Origin: Mercenaria mercenaria
Taxonomy: Eukaryota > Mollusca > Bivalvia > Venerida > Veneridae
Direction of reading: 5' to 3'
Length of the DNA: 64,000 bases
Assembly: GCF_021730395.1 (NCBI RefSeq)
Contig: NC_069361.1
Coordinates: 56,644,501 to 56,708,500, forward strand
Position 1 is the stretch's first letter. Each line of letters starts with the position of its first letter. A program made the translations under genes and the position numbers. The notes beneath the pieces are model-generated. The model searched no databases. It was not told where the DNA came from and saw nothing but the letters and a program-made list of their open reading frames with translations. Shown piece after piece: positions 42,300-53,548 of the stretch.

Positions 42300-44300
42300 A
42301 GGAATAATAAATCAAAGATATGAAAACCCAAACAGGAGTTAATGTAGAAAAAAAAAAGAAAAACAGTCATAGTTTGAAAAGATAACTGCTTATTTATTTT
42401 GATTTTTTTAAAATTCGATGCAGCCGGAAGTTTGTAGATAGTGAAAATTAAGGTTAAAATACGTATACTGGCAATAATGGAATACAAATTAAGGCAGGAA
42501 ATAATGTAATAAACGCCCCAAAAATTAAAATTTCTTAAGTTAAGAAGAAATATGTTTCAATAGGAATTTGATTAAAAATACAAAATTCTACAACAAATTA
42601 GTTTTTTTCCTTTTCTAAATGACTAGTAACCTTTGTATTAACCCGAAAACAGGGGTCAGAATGTCCCCTGTTAAGTTGAAGTACTTGGTAGCTACGAACT
42701 CAGTCGCGTCTGAAAACAGACATAATCTTCAGTAATTCACATTCTAACATGAATTTTAAGTTTCAGAGTAGGAGAAATGAGATAAATATCTTATTTTGCT
42801 GTGATGAATATATTTATTTCTCAAACTAAAACATTCTTTAGCATATTCTGCGTAAAGGCTACAGAAAACAAAACAGCTATTAGATATATGCATGAACATT
42901 CAGCACAGTTTGAAGTCGTGTTTGATTTATCCACCGAAGTTCATAACTGGTATTCATGAAAGAACAAGCACCTGAAGGTGAATGTCTATATATCTCTCCT
43001 CAAACAAATTTTGATTTCAAATTGTAAAAATAGAAATGATTTTCCGCTAATACACTTAAAATTAGCCTGAGACGTTGTGCTCCCGATTAACTGCTATTCT
43101 GTAATGTGTACATGACGCTGAATGACATGCACCAACAGTTGACGAAAAAAAACAACCCCTTTCTTCAGGTACTGCGCAGTGCTCATGACATGGCATATTA
43201 TGTATTACACAAAACCAATTTGCTATTCAGAAATACTTTTCATTTCGCCATTAAATCATCACTGTGTAAGCAACCGTATCTCAAAGACTGAAGTATCTCG
43301 ATTACGCCGATTGTATTTGACTCTGTAGATGGACCGTCATGGGATTATTATGAACGAGGATAGTTTCCAAAATATAGACACCATTGAGGACACTATAGTA
43401 AAATGTGTCCACGAATGCAATTTCGCACCTCTAATATACAGTCAGTGAATAGAAGCTGGAAGGGCACTTTTACGTATCAATTTTAGGAAGTTAATACAAC
43501 ATTCTTGCATAAAAACCATTTTTTCACTGGATACGCCCATGTATTAACGGGAGAAAAATCGTGCATAAACAAGGCAATTCACGCGCTGTTAATACATAAT
43601 TTTTATTTTTGAAATGCATTGCAAGGGACTTATATGTATTCCTGGGCAGATGGACATCTGCTATCTGCGTCTTCTCTCTACCATAATAACCTGTTATTGT
43701 AGCATAAACGATGCATCTAAACAATAGTATCAGTTACCAACCCCAAACGCAATGCCCTCTCCTCTACAGAATCAACAATTAGCTACAGGCTCCTCCCTCT
43801 TGGCCTAAGACCACAGTTATTTTTACTCTATGTTCTATATAGACACTGGACACTATTGCAATTTTGCATGCATTCCAAACCCGCTAAAACTACCTGAATT
43901 CAACAGAACTACTCAAGAGAAAACTTCCAGCCACAATAAACATGGGGTTGACCAGCTCTTCTTTCTACCATTTTGAACTAAATCACAGAAGAATTCTCTC
44001 TAGATGGCCGCAAACAGGCAAAACTGGCCCTATCAAAAAGTCATGTTATGCATATTGTGACATTCTCATTCTGTCAAACTGTACATGTACAGGTCTACTA
44101 TTTCATATCTCCTCTATTCAATTATGCCAGTTATTGCAGGTCTTTCACTCAAAAATTCTTTAATATTCACCATCAAACAGAGGAACTATGTTCCGCGTAA
44201 CCACTTCCTTATTGGCAAATAACTGTGATATTGTGCTTATTTACTCCCTTTTGAATTCAGCGAAATAATTGTTCGTACTCAAAATAACTCGCATGTAAAA
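42300..44300. other. No feature seen
   Basis: Only short frames; 43.75-44.16 kb is GC-richer (CCTCTCCTCTACAG, CTCCTCCCTCTTGG) but no coding family is recognised. Confidence 0.45.
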
Positions 44301-44303
44301 TTA

Positions 44304-44624
44304 TCATTCTTGAAAGTGTCTTCCTGTTACCGAAGTAATGGGTATTGTCATGTTTGTAATAACGAGAAATGAAAAAAATCGTTTTAAACTTTTGGTAGCG
44401 GTCTTAATTGTTAGGCCCCGGTCATGGATATATAAAGTATGTTTACCGTCGCCAAGAACAACAGAATGATAATTAGGAATTGTAAAGTCATCATATATGA
44501 AAACAGTATATTTAGTCTTCGTGTCATGTTTTGTTGTTTTTAATGCAAGAGTAGGATCATTACACGTTTGTTTTTTGTGTATTAACGGCTGTAGAAGCCC
44601 TTGCGATATGTCTGTGACGTTTAC
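44304..44624 (-). CDS. Open frame of unknown family, exon-like
   Basis: A 106-codon frame with no Met at its start opens exactly after a TTTTTGTAG acceptor-like site. It reads VNVTDISQGLLQPLIHKK, YTVFIYDDFTIPNYHSVVLG and DGKHTLYIHDRG, ending at TGA 44306-44304. A donor-like GTAAAC after LGDG (about residue 60) would give a 181-nt exon. A diverged relative lies at 55.3 kb, which argues for more than chance openness. No known domain recognised and no partner exons found. It could be an exon of a duplicated gene or part of an unrecognised mobile element. Confidence 0.3.
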   Translation of the reverse strand, partial: VNVTDISQGLLQPLIHKKQTCNDPTLALKTTKHDTKTKYTVFIYDDFTIPNYHSVVLGDGKHTLYIHDRGLTIKTATKSLKRFFSFLVITNMTIPITSVTGRHFQE

Positions 44625-45079
44625 CTACAAAAACACACGTGCATTATTCCTATAAAGAAATTAGTGTACTCTAGATGTACTGAAAGAAATATTAGTACCC
44701 AAACAATACGTTACATACTCTTTTCTAAACTCCTTTAAGTTAGAATATAACATCAAACGTCAATATTTTTCCGTTTGTTGGGTGCATGGCATCAATTGTT
44801 ACGTCCGTTTCACGTGTTTCGTCCCGTTAAATGTGCATTTACGGCGACGATCTTTAGAAGTATATACCATTCATATGACAGTCTACATGTGTATATAATA
44901 AAATCATTATTAGGACAACGACTTGTCGCTTATATGACTGGATCTCTAGGTTTTATACAGGATTTCATTTTTTGCTGGGTTTTTTTTCTATGTCAGATAT
45001 ATATACTCTTATCAAACTCTGTTTAATTAAAGATGATTATTCATTTTTCGAGGCATTTATGTGATCACACGGCGTCAGT

Positions 45080-45838
45080 TCTCGCTATCATTTGTCATTA
45101 AATTTTCCTGAATTATGTCGTTCATTGATATGGACTTTAGACATTCTGATTTAAATCAACCTTTCTGAGATTCTACATAAATGAATGACAGTCATTCCGT
45201 AATTCAAGGAGATGCAAGTCTAATGTTTAGAATTTAGAATTAAAGGAGGTTAAAGGATATAAAAACCGTACTGATTATGTCTTTTTGATACAACAGGCAA
45301 TAACGAACAATAATCATACGGAAACAATATGAAAATGTGTATGCATACATTTCCGATTAGGACGAATTTCCAGGATTCCATATCGTATAATCATATTGTC
45401 CTGTTACATGAATCCCAATCATCCGTAGGTCATACAGTGAAAAGCTTTTTTGTTCAAATAGTATGGCATTTAACCGTTCTTTTATGGGAAAAATCATGGC
45501 AAAGTGTCTGATATTTTCACATTAAAACATAGATTACGTGGACAAGTTGCAATAAGATGAAGACTTATCCTAATATGTATTTCATACGGCATCTTCTCAA
45601 TTATTATATTTCCTTATCATTAATTGTGTATAAAAACATACTGCTCGTTAAATTTAAAGCAGTGTTATTTTGATTATGAGAAAACAATCATGCATTGAAA
45701 GTTTGCTCTGTTATTTACAAATCAGAGTCAATGGTGCTTGACGTGTTAGTATGTGACAAGTAGAATATTATCCAAGCAACGGCCAATCACAAAATTCATT
45801 TATCGGCAGGCATTAATCACATGAAACATATCATTCAC
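45080..45838 (+). repeat. Paralogous segment 1c (matches 60.25-61.12 kb)
   Basis: Shared blocks: CATTGATATGGA, AAGGAGATGCAAGTCTAATG, GAACAATAAT.ATAC, TTTCCGATTA, TTATTTACAAATCAGAG-like and TTAATCACATGAAA-like. At 45838 the RNase H LINE fragment interrupts the match. Confidence 0.7.
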
Positions 45839-46400
45839 GAAGGTCTATCGGCCAAGTCGCAGCTCGCTCCTGGCCATACCTTTTACATTTCTGGAGTACA
45901 TGTTCCGTAGTCTGATGTTCCTCACCGCATGGACAGGTTGGTGATGGTGCCTGTCTGTATTTCTTGTACATGTGAGTATTGAGCTTGTTGTGCCTTGAGC
46001 GAAGCATGACCAGCATTTCTTGTTCAGACCGATCAAGGAGATGAAAAGTATCTTCCTCTATCCTTGATCTCGTTAGTGCATATGTGCGAAAGACGACGGA
46101 GCATCTTTGTTCTGCCGAGTCTTCAGTCATTGAGACGGCCTTCATCGGTGCTTCAGTCTCCGCCTTGTAATTGCTGCAGTGGTTGCTTGTAGTGTTTCTC
46201 TCTTGCCAGATGGGTATAGAATGAAAACTCCTGCTCCTCCATCTTTGATGGCGCATGTGGTTGATCCATCTGTATAGACTGGAGTCCATATTTCTAATGG
46301 ATAGTCTTCATTGATCATGGCTAGTGTGAGGTTCTTCCGAATACCTTCATCTTTTTGTTTTCTGCGATAAATATGAGTAACAGCAAGTCTCACAGACACT
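45838..46400 (-). pseudogene. LINE 3' fragment with RNase H domain
   Basis: Minus strand: WTPVYTDGSTT then GGAGVFILYPSGKRETLQ (RNase H core with catalytic Asp in YTDGS), a frame change near 46170, then CSNYKAETEA (second acidic residue), a region with SRHNKLNTHMYKKY and a zinc-knuckle CPCGEEHQTTEHVLQKC. This layout marks an I-group-type LINE, distinct from the intron-1 element, which has no RNase H. The RT part is absent: a foldback MITE starts 13 bp beyond the fragment's upstream end. At the downstream end, sequence shared with 61.1 kb stops at about 45838. Confidence 0.75.
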
Positions 46401-46412
46401 GAAAACTATAAG

Positions 46413-46559
46413 GATCTTACATGCCTGCCTGTGTAAGACCGGTTTTTTCCTACCCGAGGGAAAGTGTGGAATGAAAAACCGAGCGTTAGCGAGGTTTATA
46501 TCCAAGCTGTCCCGAGGGTTGGGAAAACAGCTGTCTTACACAGGCAAACATGTAATATC
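46413..46559. mobile_element. Foldback MITE beside LINE fragment
   Basis: 147 bp; inverted ends of about 20 bp around TGCCTGTGTAAGAC / GTCTTACACAGGCA. It abuts the RNase H LINE fragment, which ends 13 bp away. Confidence 0.75.
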
Positions 46560-46569
46560 ATTTTTCTTG

Positions 46570-47620
46570 CCTATTACGCTCAAAATAGAACGTGGTGACA
46601 AATAGATCTGGGTATTTCCTTGCAAGTTTTTCTTAGTTTATGACGTCATAGTTGTGCCAGTACTGTGTGACGTCACCAAAGTGCACGCTATATTAGATAA
46701 GGTTTATCCCTAGGGAAAGACATTGTTCCCTGATATACTGTCTTGAGTATGTGCTCCGTTTTACCTTATTTCAGTAAGAAACACTTCCTGTTGTAACTAT
46801 CAAGAATGGAGTAGTGGTTGAGCAGTGGTCTGTCACAAGGGCGGGGGGAAGGGTGGGGGGGGGGGGGGGGTCTTGTGGTTCAGTACTACGATAACGCTAC
46901 TGTTCTCCCTGAAATAACTTAATAAATGTATTTTTTGCGCAATTATATTCGTTTTATGATTTTAACGATATTTTGTATTTTTCTTTTCTTTTCATGTATA
47001 TTATCAGCTACATGTAGTCGCATTTGTATATACAATAATTTGATTTTATACTCTATTGTATTAGTACACAACACTTTGATTTTATATTCTATTGTATTAT
47101 ACTTATTTGTAAAAATTTGTAAAAATACCTAACACACTTCCATATAATTTCTTTTTCTAATTATTTTTTCATGAGAGTATGTAAATTCATATAGCGTTTG
47201 TATTAACATGGACATTTTGCCTACATGTATGGTTTTGTTGAACATATGCGCAACTCGACTTGTATCTTACTCATCTGCATTGTAAGTTTGCTGGTAAGTG
47301 TAGACGTACACCTTTTTTGGGTGCGTAGTTGGTTTACGGCGCTTAGGCGCAACGGTACGAAGTATAAATTGAATATTAGATCTATAATTAACTGTGTAGT
47401 ACTTGTATGTTTTTTAAATGTTAATCCGTCCATCCAAATCCTGAAATATCTTACAAATATATTTATATATGTACGTTTAATGTCAAAATCCGTTATAAAT
47501 GTGACATTTGTATTTTCATGCCATGTTAATTTGCTTGTAGGCTAAGTGTGTTTATCACGAGGAACTTGGAGTTCAAGTGAATTCCGTTCTGTTCTGTTCT
47601 GTATTTTACTGAACCAAACC
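46570..47620. other. No gene seen; G-rich tract only
   Basis: Besides the G tract at 46.85 kb, a 106-codon hydrophobic frame (47225-47545) is present but has no recognisable domain and overlaps an equal-length minus frame. Confidence 0.45.
46840..46870 (+). repeat. G-rich tract
   Basis: GGGCGGGGGGAAGGGT followed by sixteen G; several G runs give quadruplex potential. Confidence 0.85.
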
Positions 47621-47624
47621 TCAT

Positions 47625-48240
47625 AAAAATAGTACAATACTTATACTTACCAGTATTGTCTCGGCTGTGATTGCCATATAAATTGTATTGAATCATACTA
47701 ATTCGTAAATATTATCTTAATATGTATTACATTTCGATTTTGCCATTTATAGACTCGTCTCTCAAATAAAGAAATCAGCATGATTTTCTTTTAAATTACC
47801 TTATTTAATAGATTAAACCCTCAAATTTACCTTTTATAACTACTCAGAATGGCGTAATGGTTCCGCAGTCAAACAGTTTTTGTTTCTTGTCATGATTTCA
47901 ATGTTGTTTTGAAACAACCGTTTCTCATTATAATTGTCATGTGCCGGTAAAGTTCGTTTAAATGCAGATATTCATTATGCTTCTGGATTCTTGGAATCCG
48001 AGGGTAAATGCAAAGTTTGAAGCTCAATAGTAGAGAAAATTATTACTTATTTTACTTGCACGTGTACACAACAACTGAGTTGGTATTTTTAGATATTTCA
48101 TAACATTATTGGAAAAAAGATATAATACATATCCGACTTCAGTATTATTTCGTTCAATCTATATCTACTATAAGAATATATGGATTCACATAACGCTATG
48201 TTAAAGATGAAAACCGAATAAAATACTAAAATAATTTAGA
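47625..48240 (+). repeat. Partial older copy of the tRNA-bearing unit
   Basis: Contains the unit's 5' marker (ATACTTATACTTACCAGTAT, ATAAATTGTATTGAATCAT, TTATCTTAATAT) and near its end the AATAAAATACTAAAATAATT..GACGCTGTCAGATATGG junction block, but no tRNA and no minisatellite. More diverged than units 1-3. Confidence 0.45.
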
Positions 48241-48337
48241 GACGCTGTCAGATATGGAACCCACACTAACAAAATATAAATATTATATGCTTATACTTAC
48301 CTGTACTAACACGGCTATTAACTTTGTGTCATTAACA

Positions 48338-48550
48338 TTAACCCTTAACCTGCTATATTTCTGTAATGGACTGGTCCATCTTTCAATTTGGACAGTACCA
48401 CTTATTACTCAGAGGGGTTTTCACTGAAAAATTACTGACTGAATAGCGAACAGTGCAGACCATGATCAGACTGCACGGATGTGCAGGCTGATCTTGGTCT
48501 GCACTGGTCGCAAAGGCAGAATCATCTGCCGCCAGCAGGCTAAGGGTTAA
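48338..48550. mobile_element. piggyBac-type MITE, family B
   Basis: TTAA on both sides, then inverted ends CCCTTAACCTGCT and AGCAGGCTAAGGG (one mismatch). TTAA target sites and CCCT ends are typical of piggyBac elements. The tandem unit 2 copy of the same DNA lacks it and shows the empty site (ATTAACATAAATTG). Holds one direct 66-nt hairpin module (48446-48511) related to that of family A. Confidence 0.82.
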
Positions 48551-48950
48551 TTGCATTGAAACATGCTGTTGTAAACATTATCCGAATAGCTGACCTCGAA
48601 CCTGACCATTTCATCATTAAAAGTACAAAACATATCGCTGATCTTTAAACTGAAATATAATAACAGATCATTCCATCTGTAACAGTGTAAAGACCATCGC
48701 TGACCTTGAAACTGAACTGTTTATTGAAAACACGATAATTTGCTTTGTTATTTACAACAAACAATATCTGCCAGTATCATACTAATGAAAAAGGTCATAC
48801 CAGTGATCTTATAGAATACTTTTAGAATGGTTTTATCATAAACGCGCAATTAATGTTGTTGGAATATAACATAGTGGGTTCTGTCTATTCTATAAATTGG
48901 TCGAGTATAACTATTTCTCAGCCTTTTATCTTTCTTGCTATTAACGAATC

Positions 48951-49023
48951 GGCCGCGTGGCCTAATGGATAAGGCGTCTGACTTCGAATCAGAAGATTGC
49001 GAGTTCGAGTCTCGTCGTGGTCA
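48951..49023 (+). tRNA. tRNA-Arg (anticodon UCG), copy 1
   Basis: 72 nt plus discriminator A folding as a cloverleaf: acceptor GGCCGCG/CGTGGTC with two G-T wobbles, D-arm with TAATGGATAA, anticodon arm TCTGA-CTTCGAA-TCAGA (anticodon TCG), short variable loop, T arm GCGAG-TTCGAGT-CTCGT with A-box and B-box (GTTCGAGTC) intact. No intron. Lies in the first of three tandem 1.45-kb units. Apparently functional, although the nearby repeats suggest the copies spread by duplication. Confidence 0.88.
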
Positions 49024-49154
49024 TATTGTTTTACTTAAATTACAAAAGGTCCCTATTGCCTACTTTCAATTTTAAAACCTTTTCAATTATTATTACGGCT
49101 GGTGGTACGATGGTAAGTTTTAAACGGAAACACTTTTTCTAAAATTAAATTATT

Positions 49155-49350
49155 TCGAGCTTTCGACGTATTATGTCGTGCGCTCGAAGTAAGGTTTCTG
49201 CAATCGAAATAAGTTGCTGTGCGCTCAGGATAAGATGTCGAGCGATCGAAATAGAAACTCATGCCCACGAGAAGAGATGTCGTGCGCTCGAGATAAGATG
49301 TCGTGCTATCGAAATAAATTGTCGTGCGTTTGAGGCAATATGTCGAGATA
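49155..49350 (+). repeat. 21-bp minisatellite in unit 1
   Basis: About nine degenerate copies of ATGTCGTGCGCTCGAGATAAG. The period of 21 keeps one frame open for 103 codons as a seven-residue repeat, probably without being translated. Confidence 0.75.
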
Positions 49351-50275
49351 ACTTTATCTTTAACCGATATGGTTATGGTTCTAGATCGATCACCTGGGTC
49401 TCTCAGTTAAAAATGGATATAAAACAATTCACGCCCAATAGCAGCCATACGTTTGTACAAATTAAAAATGGTGAACTGTCTTAGTTAACTGTTCCAATGA
49501 CATACTGTTTTGCCAAGATGCTTTAACAAATTTCACTGTATTAACCACTGCGGTTAAATGGAACAAGTCATTCAGACAAACGGAGTTTCAAAGAGTCCAC
49601 TTTATACAGATAAAATAAAGTCTACCGAAATATTTTGTTTGAAACTGCTGGTTCAATTTTAGAATTAATCTTTGTTTGTTGTATAGTTCCCTAACCTAGT
49701 TGTTTTAAACATGCTGATATGTTTAAAAGCATGGTGCTCAAATGTTTCGTATATTTCTTCATATTGATTTTTGAGACATTGGTGAAAACAGAATGAAATA
49801 CCAAATAATTTAAAGACGGGTCAGATATGGGACCCACACTAACAAACAAATATTATATGCTTATGTTTACCTGTACTATCACGGTACGTTTTGGTTGCTA
49901 AAATTAGTTATTAACATAAATTGTATTGAATCATGCTCATTTGAAAATATTACCTTAATATCCGAAGGTTCTATTATTAAAAGTACAGACAACATCGCTG
50001 ACCTCTAAACTGAACTGTTCACTGAAAACACGATCATTTGGTTTAATTGACAAGCAATATCTGCCAGTATCATAATAATGAAAAAGGTCATACCAGTGAT
50101 AGTGTTCTCAGAGAATACTTTCAAAATTTTTAATCATGAACGTGATCTTAATGTTATTAGAATATAACGGAATGAGATTAAAAGCTGATTATTGCGTCTC
50201 ATCTATAAATTGGTCTAGTATCACTATTTCTCAGCCTTTTATCTAACTCGTTTCGCTTCTTGCAATTAATGAATC

Positions 50276-50348
50276 GGCCGCGTGGCCTAATGGATAAGGC
50301 GTCTGACTTCGAATCAGAAGATTGCGAGTTCGAGTCTCGTCGTGGTCG
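50276..50348 (+). tRNA. tRNA-Arg (anticodon UCG), copy 2
   Basis: Identical to copy 1 over the 72-nt body; the discriminator base is G instead of A. All stems and both internal promoter boxes are intact. Second tandem unit, 1325 bp after copy 1. Confidence 0.88.
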
Positions 50349-50487
50349 TACTGCTTTTACTTAAATTACAAAAGATCCCTAATGCCTACTGTATGCAGTG
50401 TATATTCTCTTTCAATTTTAAAACATTTTACATCGCTGGTGGGTACGTGTACGTGTACAAACACATTTTTAAAATTAGATTATAACG

Positions 50488-50712
50488 AACGTTCGGCTTA
50501 TTATGTCGTGCGCTCGAGATAAAAGGCCATGCACTCGAAATAAGATTTGAGCAATCAAAATAAGATGTGGAACGCTCAAGATAAGATGTCGAGCGAACGA
50601 AATAAAATGTCATTAGCACAAGAAGAGATCCCGTGCGCTCAAGATAAGATGTCATGCTACCAAAATAAATTTTCGTGCTTTCGAGGTTATATGTCGAGCG
50701 GTCGAGATTCAT
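50488..50712 (+). repeat. 21-bp minisatellite in unit 2
   Basis: About ten copies of the same 21-bp motif, beginning TTATGTCGTGCGCTCGAGAT and ending ATGTCGAGCGGTCGAGATTC. An open frame of 96 codons spans it (50547-50837). Confidence 0.78.
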
Positions 50713-51309
50713 TAATCTTTAACCGAAATGGTTATGATGGTTCTAGGTCGATCACCTGGATTTCTCTTCTAGAAATGGATATAAAACAAGTCACGCCCAA
50801 TAGCGGCCTTGCTTTTGTTCAAATTAAAAATGTGTGATCTGTCTTAGTTAACTGTTCCAATGACATATTGTTTTGCCGAGTTGTTTGTAGAAAAGAAGCT
50901 ATGTTCAAGGCGCCTACGCTTTTTAATGTATCTACATGGCTTTAACAAGTTTCATCGTACTAACCACTGTGGTTAAATGGAACAAGCTATTCAGACAAAC
51001 AGACGTTCAAAGAGTCCACTTAATACATGATATAAAATAAAGTATACCGAATTATTTTGTTTGAAACTGCTGGTTCGATTTGTTAGTTGTATGGTCCTCT
51101 AACATAGTTGTTTAAGACATGCTGGTATGTTAAAAAGCATGGTGACCTTGACCGCGGCTTAAATGTTTCGTATTTGTAGTCAAAACAATGTATCGCAAAT
51201 AATTCTTCATACTGCTCTCTCTCTAATTGATTTTTTGAGACATATATGAAAACAGAATAAAATACCAAATAGTTTAGAGACGGATCAGATATGGAAAGCA
51301 GATATTATA

Positions 51310-53061
51310 TTGTACCCCTATCAGCCGTTTTATAAGTTCATTAGTCGATCGTATAGTGGATTTTATTTAGTACATAAAAAACATGAGGTACAAAGTTCTT
51401 TAAATATGATTTATTCATTCCAAAGCCCGAAATTATCTTGAATTAATTAATACATAAAATCTCTCTCTCTAGATACACATTTAAAATAGATAATTCTATC
51501 TTTCTCAAATTAATTTATCCATAGTTCCAAAATAGTCCTTCAAAATAAAATAAGTTTAATAATAATAATTATAATTTAGAATCTTAAATGCCAAAACTGA
51601 GAGACACCCATCATCTTACAGCTCTGTTCGAAAGCTAAGACGCTCCGCAGCTAAAGCGCTGCCTAGCTAAGGTGCTCTCCACATCCCACACAGAGACCAG
51701 GGTTATATAGCAAAACCCTAAAGGATGATGTGTCAACTGCTGACCATTTCTCATGCCACCTTAGTGGAATCAGTATATCAAAGGCCTGAATGGCCTGAGT
51801 CGGCTAATGATTGATGTACTGACACTATAGTCTACCAGTTTCAGTTTGTTTTTAGTTTTTTTTCTTAAAATTTCATAACACAGCTCGATATTTACCCAAA
51901 ATATTATATCCGGATACGATTACACTTTTCTCCAGTTTGAACAATATATTTTACAAATTGTGATGATACGAAGACATTTAGCAGCAATTGGCATTATCTG
52001 ACATTGAAGTTTACGGTTAAATTACCTCTTATTTAAATCTTTTCATAAAAAAAGTTGTTTCGTTTCGTGAAAGCAGCCAAACATAGACGATCTACTTCCG
52101 ATTTCAAAAACTACAAGAAAATACAATTTAATGTTTCGCCGATTTGTTTATTTCTCGAAAAATAAGAATTAAAATCATTTTTAATATCTGTAGTAACTAA
52201 ACAAACCAGTAAGAGCTTCTTCTTCCGATAATTTATCCGTTTACTGACTGCAAAATTCAACCCACGCAAAGTTTATAGAAATCATACGATGCGTGTTTAC
52301 GTTCAATGTGGGAGAATTAAGGTTGATCGGCTATGTTACCTAACGCATCCAGACGATTCAGATTTTGTTTTTAAAAAAGCATTGTGTGCGTTTCTGTAAT
52401 TTTATATACGTTTAGAAATTATTAGACATGCGTATTTGCATTATTTCTATACGTAATTTACGCTAATACGCATCTTATCTGGAGCCCTGTGGAATTATTT
52501 TTTGTCTTTCGCTGGATGTTACCCAAGCTTTGTAAGCCTGCGCAATTCTTAAAAATTTTAATGCTCATTTATGCTTAATGAGTTACATTCGAGTATTGCA
52601 CAATTACAAGTCATAAATATGACAGATTACATCGTATATTGGTCATAGCAAAGGGAATTGACACAACTTACCTTCATTCATGCAGTGAACTGTTTGAAGT
52701 TTGAGAAATCTAATGGAACTACATCCCTTCACTGTGTTATTTGGTCCATTTAGAGAATCGCTGGATAGCAAGGACTCGTCAAAAGGCTTTCAGCCTTTAG
52801 CCGACTCAATAATATATTCTAACAAGGTATATTTAAGGAAAGCTATCCAGTAACATCTTATTATAAGGATAGATATCTGCACGCCGAAAAGATGCCACGG
52901 TGGCACTTCTCATGCTTTATCTAAACTTGCTGACCCTTAAATTAGTCTCGCCTTTATTATAGTCTGGCTACTTTAAAGAAAATGAATATGATTTCAAGTT
53001 TAGAAAATAGTTAAAACAATAAAAACTTTCCTTAATAATTACCATAACGATACAGTCATAG
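51310..53061. mobile_element. 1.75-kb insertion of unknown class in unit 3
   Basis: Defined by comparison with unit 2: the flanks end in TATTATA on both sides (51303-51309 and 53062-53068), a candidate target-site duplication. No inverted ends, no open frame above 70 codons and no recognised domain. Inside is a GC-richer patch (51610-51740) with CTAAGACGCTCCGCAGCTAA-like short repeats. Confidence 0.4.
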
Positions 53062-53476
53062 TATTATAATATGCTTCAGGTTACCTGTACTATCACGGCT
53101 AATTTAGTTATTAACATAAATTGTATTGAATCATGCTCGTGTAAAAACATTACCTTAATATCCGACGGTTCTATTATTAAAAGTACAGACAACATCGCTG
53201 ACCTCGAAACTAAACTGTTCAATGAAAACACGATGAAATGGTTTAATTGACAAACAATATCTGCCAGTATCATAATAATGAAAAAGGTCCTACCAGTGAC
53301 AGTGACCCTATAGAATACTTTTAAAAATCGTTAAATTATGAACGTGCAATTACTGTTACTGGAATATAACAGAATGAGATAAACCTAATTATTATGTTTC
53401 ATCTATAAATTGGTCTAGTATCACTATTTCTCAGCATTTTTATCTAACTCGCTTAGCTACTTGCAATTAATGTATC

Positions 53477-53548
53477 GGCCGCGTGGCTTAATGGATAAGG
53501 CGTCTGACTTCGAATCAGAAGATTGCGATTTCGAGTCTCGTCGTGGTC
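53477..53548 (+). tRNA. tRNA-Arg (anticodon UCG), copy 3, degenerating
   Basis: Same gene in the third unit with two changes: GGCTTAATGG for GGCCTAATGG in the D-arm region, and GCGATTTCGAGTC for GCGAGTTCGAGTC, which breaks the last T-stem pair next to the B box. It may be a pseudogene or weakly active. Confidence 0.7.

Larger units (their letters stand above)
48240..49800 (+). repeat. Tandem unit 1 (tRNA-Arg, minisatellite)
   Basis: Order: CAGATATGGAACCCACACTA, ATGCTTATACTTACCTGTAC, piggyBac-like MITE, CATCGCTGA.. block, tRNA, 21-bp minisatellite, GGATATAAAACAATTCACGC block, AACCACTGCGGTTAAATGG block. The same order recurs in units 2 and 3. The MITE is unique to this unit. Confidence 0.8.
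49800..51260 (+). repeat. Tandem unit 2 (tRNA-Arg, minisatellite)
   Basis: About 1.46 kb with the same block order as unit 1 and without the MITE insertion. It gives the empty-site sequence for the MITE and for the unit-3 insertion. Confidence 0.82.

Noticed and set aside
47225-47545. 106-codon hydrophobic frame
   Set aside because: Hydrophobic runs come from T-rich DNA; a frame of similar length overlaps on the other strand.
51310-53061. Considered as a solo LTR because of a TG start and a CA near its end
   Set aside because: The flanks next to those bases do not form a duplication and no primer-binding or related internal sequence is seen, so I left the class open.
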